A model generated the notes under the pieces. The model was not told the origin of the DNA. It searched no databases and worked only from the letters and a program-made list of their open reading frames with translations. 41,726 nucleotides of DNA, taken from the IMG/VR virus record IMGVR_UViG_3300027708_000133, positions 1-41,726 of that record, one strand, 5' to 3'. The position numbers and the translations under genes were made by a program. This DNA comes from a virus. Position 1 is the first letter of the stretch. Every line of letters starts with the position of its first letter. This document shows, piece after piece, positions 30,824 through 36,582 of the stretch.

Positions 30824-30834
30824 GGGTTGGCCTT

Positions 30835-31068
30835 TCAAAATAGATTTAGGGTTGTGTCTTTAGCTGCGGGCGGCGTTGGGTGCGTGAGTGAAAACGCGGC
30901 GGCTTCGTCTGCCTGTCGCGGGTCTCGCGGGCTTAGCCCTTCGGCTTCGGCGTGTAAGGCGTTGGCGTGGGTTAGGTCACTTGGGTTTCGTTTCCCTTCG
31001 AGTTCATATCGTGCGAAGTAATAGGCGGCGCGGTCGCGCAGTTCTTGGGCTTGCTGTTGGCGTGTCAA
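30835..31068 (-). CDS. hypothetical helical protein with TTG start
   Basis: The frame starts with TTG at 31068, supported by GGAG eight bases upstream and by overlap of TTG with the previous TGA. The 77-residue product begins TRQQQAQELRDRAAYYFARY and is rich in Ala, Arg and Glu, with a Pro-rich end. No ATG is available. The function is unknown. Confidence 0.55.
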   Translation of the reverse strand: MTRQQQAQELRDRAAYYFARYELEGKRNPSDLTHANALHAEAEGLSPRDPRQADEAAAFSLTHPTPPAAKDTTLNLF

Positions 31069-31271
31069 TTTATAAACTCCTGAGAATGAATGATGATGGG
31101 GCTCGCAAATCCTTTGACCTTTACGCGGTAAGAGTGCGGCGCGGTGCGGGTGATCTGATAGTCGGCGGGCTTGCTGCGATAGCTGCGAAGCATTCGGGCG
31201 GTGCGTTGGCGGCTGTCAACGGCAACCCTTGCGGGCTCGTTTTCAAAGTAAAAAAGATAATTTGGTTTCAT
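31065..31271 (-). CDS. hypothetical basic protein
   Basis: The 68-residue product (MKPNYLFYFENEPARVAVDS, MLRSYRSKPADYQITRTAPH) is basic with strands at both ends (SYRVKVKGFASPIIIH). AAAAAGGCCAAACC precedes the ATG. It overlaps the downstream TTG-start gene by four bases. Confidence 0.55.
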   Translation of the reverse strand: MKPNYLFYFENEPARVAVDSRQRTARMLRSYRSKPADYQITRTAPHSYRVKVKGFASPIIIHSQEFIN

Positions 31272-31283
31272 GGTTTGGCCTTT

Positions 31284-31835
31284 TTATAATTCGCGTTTTA
31301 ATGAGTCGATCGCGCTGCCCCAATTTATGCGGCTGTATGTCTCTGAATATCTCGCGTTGCCGTTTGGCCAATAATCCTTGTCGATAACGCCGTTATCCCA
31401 TAACCATTCTGCGGCGGACTGCCGCCATTGATCGCCATATCCGTATTGTGTGGGGATGTAAACGCCGACACCCGCGACTGTCATTCTTACGCTGTGGTAA
31501 GTGTTGCCGTTGATTTTGTCAAACCATAGGCGGCCTGTCGCGCTGATTTCTGCGCCGTCTTTCACTTTGTCGCGGATGATCTCGCGCATATGTTGGCGGT
31601 CGTATTCGAGAGATAAAGCGGCGGCGGCTTTTATTTCCCTTACTTTGTATTTGGTTTTGAATTGTGCGCGTTCAATCGCGGCTTGCTCATATGCTAGGTC
31701 TAAATATTCGGGGACTTCGCGGCTAAACGACACGGCTGCGAGATGCTGTCGGTGTTGGTAAGTGTCGCGCTGATGGTGCATTGATGCTGCTAAACCTTCG
31801 GCGCGGCTTTGCTCTGCGGGGCTTAATTTGTTCAT
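31284..31835 (-). CDS. hypothetical protein, 183 residues
   Basis: The N-terminal half is a charged helix (SRAEGLAASMHHQRDTYQHR, EQAAIERAQFKTKYKVREIK). The C-terminal half is aromatic and strand-rich (VGVYIPTQYGYGDQWRQSAA, EWLWDNGVID). No family is recognised. It follows AAAGGACAAACGCC and is among the larger proteins of the cluster. Confidence 0.6.
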   Translation of the reverse strand: MNKLSPAEQSRAEGLAASMHHQRDTYQHRQHLAAVSFSREVPEYLDLAYEQAAIERAQFKTKYKVREIKAAAALSLEYDRQHMREIIRDKVKDGAEISATGRLWFDKINGNTYHSVRMTVAGVGVYIPTQYGYGDQWRQSAAEWLWDNGVIDKDYWPNGNARYSETYSRINWGSAIDSLKREL

Positions 31836-31847
31836 GGCGTTTGTCCT

Positions 31848-32033
31848 TTAGATTGTTTCGGGTTGGGTTTGTTTAACTGTCACGCTGTAACCTAGCTTTT
31901 TAATTTTCTCAATGGCTGCGCGGGTGAGCGTCTTCGTGTTGGCTATTTCTGCAAATAGGCGGCTTTGATGGCACGCGGGGTATATGGTTTGCACGCCGTA
32001 TATGCTTTTCAATTCGACTGTGATTGTGTTCAT
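31848..32033 (-). CDS. hypothetical small protein
   Basis: The 61-residue product (MNTITVELKSIYGVQTIYPA, TLTRAAIEKIKKLGYSVTVK) has a strand, a loop, a basic helix and a strand. ACAGGAATAAATCACC precedes the ATG. The start NTITVELKSIYGVQTIYP looks like those of small proteins that bind or mimic other proteins, but nothing specific can be said. Confidence 0.55.
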   Translation of the reverse strand: MNTITVELKSIYGVQTIYPACHQSRLFAEIANTKTLTRAAIEKIKKLGYSVTVKQTQPETI

Positions 32034-32039
32034 GGTGAT

Positions 32040-32243
32040 TTATTCCTGTATGTTGGTTGTATAGGTTTGGCCTTGGTCTAGGTCAAAAAAAGAAAATGCG
32101 CCGTCTTCTTCGCGCAGCCGCATTGGGTGAGCGGCTTCGGCGATTAGGTCGGCGAGCGTTTCGGTCATGCAGCCGCCGCCGTCTTCGCTGCCCAAATAAA
32201 TATTGGGGCGGGGAATTTCAGAATAAGCGTTGTATGTTTTCAT
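32040..32243 (-). CDS. hypothetical acidic protein
   Basis: The 67-residue product (MKTYNAYSEIPRPNIYLGSE, TETLADLIAEAAHPMRLREE) is acidic. AAAAAGGCTAAACC precedes the ATG. No family is recognised. Confidence 0.55.
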   Translation of the reverse strand: MKTYNAYSEIPRPNIYLGSEDGGGCMTETLADLIAEAAHPMRLREEDGAFSFFDLDQGQTYTTNIQE

Positions 32244-32246
32244 GGT

Positions 32247-32390
32247 TTAGCCTTTTTGGTGTTTGGTAATCTGAGCGGCAACCCAAAGCAAATAGAGTGC
32301 TTTTAATGGGCTGTAATAGTCGCGGGCTGCGGTGTAAGCGTAAGCTTTGCCGAAGTGGTGCGCGTTGTCTTGAATTTCGAAAATGTTCAT
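32247..32390 (-). CDS. 47-residue hypothetical protein
   Basis: From ATG 32390, preceded by GAAAGGCCAATA, the frame codes MNIFEIQDNAHHFGKAYAYT, then ARDYYSPLKALYLLWVAAQI and a basic end. The hydrophobic helix might associate with membranes. It fits exactly between its neighbours. Confidence 0.58.
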   Translation of the reverse strand: MNIFEIQDNAHHFGKAYAYTAARDYYSPLKALYLLWVAAQITKHQKG

Positions 32391-32400
32391 TATTGGCCTT

Positions 32401-32793
32401 TCAAAGTGTTGATAATTTGGCGAGCTGCTGCCCGATACCTAAACCCGCGAGCGGCGCGGTTTTGTTTTTGAATGCTGCGGCGGCTGCGGCGTAATGCTTA
32501 CCCGCGAGAATCACGGCTGCGCGGTCGGCGTATGGCGCGAGCTGCGCGGCGGTGCGGGCTGCCCATGCTTCGCGGTCGGCTTTGGTCATGCCGCCTAAAT
32601 AGGCGTTGTAAGGCTCAATTATTTGATCGGGGGTGATCGCGCCGTGTAGAGCTGAGAGAATGATTATTTCAGCGTCTGCGCGGCGTGCGGCTTTCATGGC
32701 GAGCTTAAAAGCTTGGCCTGTGTAAATGTCGGCGGCTGCGGCTGCGCGGTCAAGCTTCGAAGCTGAGCAAGCGATTAGATAGAGGGGCTTCAT
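32401..32793 (-). CDS. DUF6884-family protein
   Basis: The 130-residue product starts LYLIACSASKLDRAAAAADI, YTGQAFKLAM, and continues IIILSALHGAITPDQIIEPY. These blocks are the signature of the DUF6884 family of phage and bacterial proteins, whose Rossmann-like core recalls YaaA/DUF1643-type proteins. Some relatives sit near DNA-modification genes, but the activity is not known. The C-terminal half is Ala-rich (KHYAAAAAAFKNKT). A good AAGGAG site precedes the ATG. Confidence 0.78.
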   Translation of the reverse strand: MKPLYLIACSASKLDRAAAAADIYTGQAFKLAMKAARRADAEIIILSALHGAITPDQIIEPYNAYLGGMTKADREAWAARTAAQLAPYADRAAVILAGKHYAAAAAAFKNKTAPLAGLGIGQQLAKLSTL

Positions 32794-32990
32794 TGGAAAA
32801 TGTCTCCTTGCAGTTCTGCGAAGCTGTCGGCCTTCATTGGGGCTAAACCCAAAGCGGCGCGGGCTGCGGTTTTTTCATGGTTAATTAGGAAAATGCGGCG
32901 TTTGTATTCTGCGGGCGTTAAGACATAACCCAAAGGGCGGGGCGTGTCTAGCTCGCGGCGGGCTTGGGCGAGAATGCGGGTTTCGGTCAT
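32790..32990 (-). CDS. hypothetical small basic protein
   Basis: The 66-residue product (MTETRILAQARRELDTPRPL, TPAEYKRRIFLINHEKTAAR) is helical and basic. TAAGGCCACACC precedes the ATG; the stop overlaps the DUF6884 start. No family is recognised. Confidence 0.55.
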   Translation of the reverse strand: MTETRILAQARRELDTPRPLGYVLTPAEYKRRIFLINHEKTAARAALGLAPMKADSFAELQGDIFQ

Positions 32991-32999
32991 GGTGTGGCC

Positions 33000-33176
33000 T
33001 TAAATGTTTGCGTAGTCGGTTTTGAATTGTTCAGTGAGCGCGGCGGCTGCGGCTTTGATAGCTTTGGCGTTGTCGCTGACTGGGTTAGTGTGCTTCTGTG
33101 TATGGTTGTATTCGCGCAAAGCGTTGCGGATAACTTCTATTTCTCTAGCTGTGAGCGTGTAGGCCTTGGTTTTCAT
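33000..33176 (-). CDS. 58-residue hypothetical protein, first of the cluster
   Basis: The frame from ATG 33176, with AAAGGAC upstream, codes MKTKAYTLTAREIEVIRNAL, REYNHTQKHTNPVSDN and an Ala-rich helix. It lies about 60 bases downstream of the strong minus-strand promoter at 33234-33263, so it should be the first and perhaps best expressed gene of the cluster. The REIEVIRNAL phrase is reminiscent of small DNA-binding helices but is not diagnostic. Confidence 0.6.
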   Translation of the reverse strand: MKTKAYTLTAREIEVIRNALREYNHTQKHTNPVSDNAKAIKAAAAALTEQFKTDYANI

Positions 33177-33233
33177 GGGTGTTGTCCTTTGTGGGTTAGT
33201 TGTCTCTGCTACCTGTGTGGTGCATTGGGGGTG

Positions 33234-33263
33234 ATACTACCTGTTAACACCTAAACCTGTCAA
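33234..33263 (-). promoter_or_regulatory. strong promoter of the 29-gene minus-strand cluster
   Basis: On the minus strand TTGACA (33263-33258, perfect) is followed by 18 bases and TAGTAT (33239-33234). A self-complementary TGTTAACA (33242-33249) lies in the spacer next to the -10 box and could be an operator. A near-perfect -35 box suggests immediate early expression by host RNA polymerase. Confidence 0.75.
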
Positions 33264-33327
33264 GCCAACCAAAGTATTCAAAAAACATATATTTATTGAA
33301 ATTTTTTCTATTGGTTACGCGTTGCTG

Positions 33328-33438
33328 TTAGTCATTGCCTATCGGCTCGCGGGCTGCGGCGGCTGCGGTATCGGGCGGGCTTCGCGGCGGGTAAACGGCT
33401 TCGGGTGTGCTTATGTAATAGGGGATAACATAACCCAA
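33328..33438 (-). CDS. doubtful 36-codon reading frame
   Basis: A TTG-start frame on the minus strand reads LGYVIPYYISTPEAVYPPRS and then a Pro/Ala-rich end (DTAAAAAREPIGND). Its composition is like the neighbouring genes, but it has no ribosome-binding site and lies upstream of the main promoter. It could be a decayed gene. The rest of the 332-base interval between the divergent genes holds the two promoters and an AT-rich stretch (about 33275-33315). Confidence 0.2.
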   Translation of the reverse strand: MGYVIPYYISTPEAVYPPRSPPDTAAAAAREPIGND

Positions 33439-33471
33439 GCTTTATAGCTGCTATCGTGTTTCCCTGTCTTA

Positions 33472-33507
33472 TTGTGTTTCCTTTGTTGTTCTGCCTATAA
33501 TCGGCAG
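33472..33507 (+). promoter_or_regulatory. promoter of the packaging/head operon with palindrome on the -10 box; near-leaderless
   Basis: TTGTGT (33472-33477), an 18-base spacer and a perfect TATAAT (33496-33501) lie only seven bases before the terminase small subunit ATG (33509). Transcription should start at or beside the ATG, giving a leaderless mRNA. CTGCC-N7-GGCAG (33491-33507) is a perfect inverted repeat centred on the -10 box, well placed for a repressor. Confidence 0.6.
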
Positions 33508-33508
33508 C

Positions 33509-34225
33509 ATGAAAACGCCAACACTATCACGCAAACAAATACGCGAAGGACTAGAGCAAGTGCCATTCCGCGACATCATGGGGAAAGAAGCCGCCGCGAA
33601 GATTACCCCGAAAATGCAAGCCTTCGCGCTCGAAGTTGCCAAAGGCGCGAGCGGTTCTGAGGCTCTGCGAAAAGCTTATAACTCAAAGGGTAAAAAGAAA
33701 ACCCAAGCAAACGCAGCATATAAGCTGCGGCGGCGTGCCGATATCGCGGAGACAATAAAAGCCTTCGAGCGGGCTATTGAGCTTCAGAAATACTACACGG
33801 CTGCGGGCTTGAGAGCTTTGGTTATTGAATCCCTTGTGAATGTCATTACTTCAGAAGATGCAAACGCTTCGCAAATCACAAACGCGGCTAAGGTTCTCGG
33901 CACTGTCACCGAAGTAGCAGCCTTTACGGAAAGAAAAGAGATCACAACGATTACTAGCAGCGAAGATGCACGCGCGCGCGTCATGATGCAACTGCGCGAC
34001 ATGATGAAATTAAATGCGACTGATGTGGAGGAAATCGAGGCCGACTCCCTGTTGAAAGAGCTGGCGGGCGACCCCACGACCCCCCACACCCCAGATGCCA
34101 GTTTGGAGTCCCCTACTACCATACATAGTAATCCACACACTCAATCACCAAAAAATTCAACTACCCCCATCGATACTTTAGTTCACACATCTGACTCTGA
34201 TCCTGCAGAAAGTACCCCCTTATGA
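33509..34225 (+). CDS. terminase small subunit
   Basis: The 238-residue product has an N-terminal helix-turn-helix region (KMQAFALEVAKGASGSEALR, then KKKTQANAAYKLRRRADIAE), the usual DNA-recognition layout of phage terminase small subunits. Helices follow that would oligomerise (AGLRALVIESLVNVITSE, NAAKVLGTVTEVAAF). The last 60 residues are low-complexity Thr/Ser/Pro. It lies upstream of the large subunit, separated by a regulator and a methyltransferase gene. The protein would recognise the packaging site and load DNA on the motor. There is no Shine-Dalgarno; see the promoter at 33472. Confidence 0.8.
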   Translation: MKTPTLSRKQIREGLEQVPFRDIMGKEAAAKITPKMQAFALEVAKGASGSEALRKAYNSKGKKKTQANAAYKLRRRADIAETIKAFERAIELQKYYTAAGLRALVIESLVNVITSEDANASQITNAAKVLGTVTEVAAFTERKEITTITSSEDARARVMMQLRDMMKLNATDVEEIEADSLLKELAGDPTTPHTPDASLESPTTIHSNPHTQSPKNSTTPIDTLVHTSDSDPAESTPL

Positions 34226-34279
34226 TTTTTAGTACAAAAGGGGTAGGGGGGTATATTTTTTTAGAACCTTTAGCGAAAA

Positions 34280-34301
34280 GCAACATAAACGTTTATGTTG
34301 G
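34280..34301 (+). repeat. copy 3 of the 22-bp palindrome
   Basis: Half sites GCAACATAAAC and GTTTATGTTGG are symmetric except for the last base. It lies 55 bases after the terminase small subunit stop and 47 before the LexA-like gene. The left flank TTTAGCGAAAA matches the minus-strand flank of copy 1 almost exactly. A short T-rich run (GGGTTTTC) follows. Confidence 0.75.
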
Positions 34302-34347
34302 TTTGGGTTTTCTATAGGTTTTGACTATCAGAAATGGGGAATCGATA

Positions 34348-34638
34348 GTGGCCAAAATAAACATGAAATTAAGTAAAAAGGATAAATCGTATGATGAATG
34401 CATGGAGATCATTATGACGCCCGCGCAGAGGGAAGTTTTTCTTATTGTGGATGAGTGGTGGAAGATGTATGGGTTTAGTCCTAGCCTTAGAGATATTGCG
34501 CACCAAAGGGGGAAGATGGGGCTTGGGAATACAAGTGAGATTGTGGATAGGTTAGTTAGAGTTGGCGCGTTGAAGAAGTTAAAGAACAAAGGTCGGTCGA
34601 TACGGCCTGTGTATATAAACTTTAGGAACTTGGAATGA
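34348..34638 (+). CDS. LexA-like winged-helix DNA-binding protein
   Basis: I choose GTG 34348, with GGGGA seven bases upstream; TTG 34321 and ATG 34363 are alternatives. The 96-residue product matches the LexA N-terminal DNA-binding domain: MTPAQREVFLIVDEWWKMYG, FSPSLRDIAHQRG (recognition helix region) and a wing (ALKKLKNKGRSIRPVY). No C-terminal self-cleavage domain is present, so it is a free-standing repressor-like protein. It might act on the palindromic promoters of this genome. It overlaps the methyltransferase gene by four bases. Confidence 0.75.
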   Translation: MAKINMKLSKKDKSYDECMEIIMTPAQREVFLIVDEWWKMYGFSPSLRDIAHQRGKMGLGNTSEIVDRLVRVGALKKLKNKGRSIRPVYINFRNLE

Positions 34639-35048
34639 ACGTACATTTTTCTAGTGCAACAGATTTATGGTCTACGCCCATAGATTTTTTTAACAAGTAC
34701 AACGAGCAATATGGCTTTGAACTTGATGTTTGTGCAAATGCTGAGAATGCAAAATGCCAAAGATTTTTTACAAAAGAAGATGACGGGCTGTCAAAAGAGT
34801 GGATTGGGATATGTTGGATGAACCCGCCGTATGGAAGGGAGATAAGTAAATGGATGAAAAAAGCTTATGAATCTTCTTTGGCGGGAGCTACTGTTGTTTG
34901 TTTGGTTCCTGCTAGAACTGATACTGCTTGGTGGCATGACTATGCAATAAATGGAGAGATTGAATTTATACGTGGACGTTTAAAGTTTGGTGGTTCTAAG
35001 AACTCCGCTCCTTTTCCATCTGCTGTTGTGGTGTTTAAAAATAAATAA
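34635..35048 (+). CDS. phage Dam-type DNA N6-adenine methyltransferase
   Basis: The 137-residue product matches the phage DNA N-6-adenine-methyltransferase family. It starts with SSATDLWSTPIDFFNKYN, has LDVCAN (30-35) as the cofactor-binding segment and NPPYG (63-67) as the catalytic motif IV, and continues VVCLVPARTDTAWWHDY. It transfers a methyl group from S-adenosylmethionine to adenine, often in GATC, and may protect phage DNA from restriction or mark packaging DNA. Target specificity cannot be read here. Its TAA overlaps the terminase ATG (TAATG). Confidence 0.88.
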   Translation: MNVHFSSATDLWSTPIDFFNKYNEQYGFELDVCANAENAKCQRFFTKEDDGLSKEWIGICWMNPPYGREISKWMKKAYESSLAGATVVCLVPARTDTAWWHDYAINGEIEFIRGRLKFGGSKNSAPFPSAVVVFKNK

Positions 35049-36574
35049 TGACTGGAAAAAATAAAAAAGTTGCTCCGCCGGGGAGTATGTTGGAAAAGTT
35101 GCTTGGGCAGTTGCCAATAAACGAGCAGGAAAAACTGCTGGCGGATGTAGAGACTTATAAGCAGTCTATAGAGCGGGAGAATGCTCAGAAATCTTTTATG
35201 GCGTATGTGAAGATGATGTGGCCGGGCTTCGTTGGGGGTCGGCATCATGCGTTGATGGCTAAGAAGTTTGAGGATATTGCTAGTGGGAAGATAAAAAGGC
35301 TGATTATTAACATGGCTCCGCGCCATACTAAGTCTGAGTTTGCTTCTTATCTGTTGCCGAGCTGGTTTTTGGGGTTAAATCCGCATAAAAAGGTGATTCA
35401 AACTTCCAATACTGCCGACTTGGCCGTGGGTTTTGGTAGAAAAGTCCGTAATTTGGTGGATTCTGAGCAGTATTCACTGGTATTTCCCGATGTTTCCCTA
35501 CGCCAAGACTCGAAAGCAGCGGGTAGGTGGGCTACTAATAAGGGCGGAGAGTACTTTGCTATTGGTGTTGGCGGTACTGTGACGGGTAAAGGCGCGGATT
35601 TGTTGATTATTGATGACCCGCACTCGGAACAAGAGGCTGCTTTGGCCGCTGGGGATGCTAGTGTCTATGACAAAGTGTATGAATGGTACACATCTGGTCC
35701 GCGCCAGCGTTTGCAGCCGGGTGGAGCTATCGTTATTGTTATGACCCGATGGGGCGATAGCGATTTAACTGGCCGAGTTATAAAAGATTCGCTGCAAAGA
35801 GAAAAAGGTGAGAGCTGGGAACTAATAGAACTACCAGCGATCATGCCTAGTGGTAATCCCCTATGGCCAGAGTTCTGGTCATTGGCTGAATTAGAAGCTT
35901 TGAGAGAAGAACTTCCACCGTCTAAGTGGAATGCTCAGTATCAGCAGAGTCCTACTGGCGAAGAAGGTGCGTTAGTTAAGAGAGATTGGTGGATGGCGTG
36001 GAAAGAAGATAATCCACCGCCATGTGACTTTGTTATCCAGTCTTGGGATACGGCGTTTACAAAGAATGAGCGGTCTGACTACTGTGCCTGTACGACATGG
36101 GGTGTGTTTTATAAAGATGAAAATCCAAATAACGCAAATATTATTTTGCTGGATGCGTTTAAAAAGCGGATGGAGTTTCCTGAGTTAAAAGAGCGTGCTT
36201 TTACTGGATATCAGGAATGGAATCCTGATGCGTTCATAGTTGAGGCCAAAGCATCTGGTTTGCCGTTGGTGCATGAGCTGCGCCGCATGGGAATTCCTGT
36301 GCAAGATTTCACGCCAACTAGGGGTAATGATAAGTTTGTGAGATTAAACTCTGTGACTGATATGTTCCGCTCTGGTAAAGTGTGGGCACCTGAGACTCGG
36401 TGGGCTGCCGAAGTAATTGAAGAGATTGCAGCTTTTCCTAATGCTAGTCATGATGACTTTGTAGACAGCACTACGCAGGCTCTGATACGATTCAGACAGG
36501 GCGGGTTTTTAAGATTGGATTCTGATGAGAAAGAAGATCTCATCGGGTTTAAAAAGTCACGCGCATACTACTAA
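35048..36574 (+). CDS. terminase large subunit (packaging ATPase/nuclease)
   Basis: The 508-residue product is full length. The ATPase domain has a Walker A-like loop APRHTKSE (90-97) and Walker B LLIIDDPHSE (D189, D190). The C-terminal RNase H-like nuclease shows D334 in QSWDTAFTKN, IVEAKASGLPL and a late DDFVDSTTQAL with acidic residues. The enzyme drives DNA into the procapsid and cuts concatemers. It has no Shine-Dalgarno of its own and overlaps the methyltransferase stop by one base, so translation is probably coupled. Confidence 0.93.
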   Translation: MTGKNKKVAPPGSMLEKLLGQLPINEQEKLLADVETYKQSIERENAQKSFMAYVKMMWPGFVGGRHHALMAKKFEDIASGKIKRLIINMAPRHTKSEFASYLLPSWFLGLNPHKKVIQTSNTADLAVGFGRKVRNLVDSEQYSLVFPDVSLRQDSKAAGRWATNKGGEYFAIGVGGTVTGKGADLLIIDDPHSEQEAALAAGDASVYDKVYEWYTSGPRQRLQPGGAIVIVMTRWGDSDLTGRVIKDSLQREKGESWELIELPAIMPSGNPLWPEFWSLAELEALREELPPSKWNAQYQQSPTGEEGALVKRDWWMAWKEDNPPPCDFVIQSWDTAFTKNERSDYCACTTWGVFYKDENPNNANIILLDAFKKRMEFPELKERAFTGYQEWNPDAFIVEAKASGLPLVHELRRMGIPVQDFTPTRGNDKFVRLNSVTDMFRSGKVWAPETRWAAEVIEEIAAFPNASHDDFVDSTTQALIRFRQGGFLRLDSDEKEDLIGFKKSRAYY

Positions 36575-36582
36575 GGATATAT

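Noticed and set aside
30888-31289. 133-codon Arg/Leu/Gly-rich plus-strand frame in the small-gene cluster
   Set aside because: Antisense of GC-rich genes; no ribosome-binding site and a low-complexity product.
20000-34000. CRISPR arrays, tRNA genes, insertion sequences, integrase or attachment sites
   Set aside because: No regularly spaced repeats, no tRNA T-loop or acceptor pattern, no transposase or integrase motifs, and no direct repeats typical of target duplication were found by eye.
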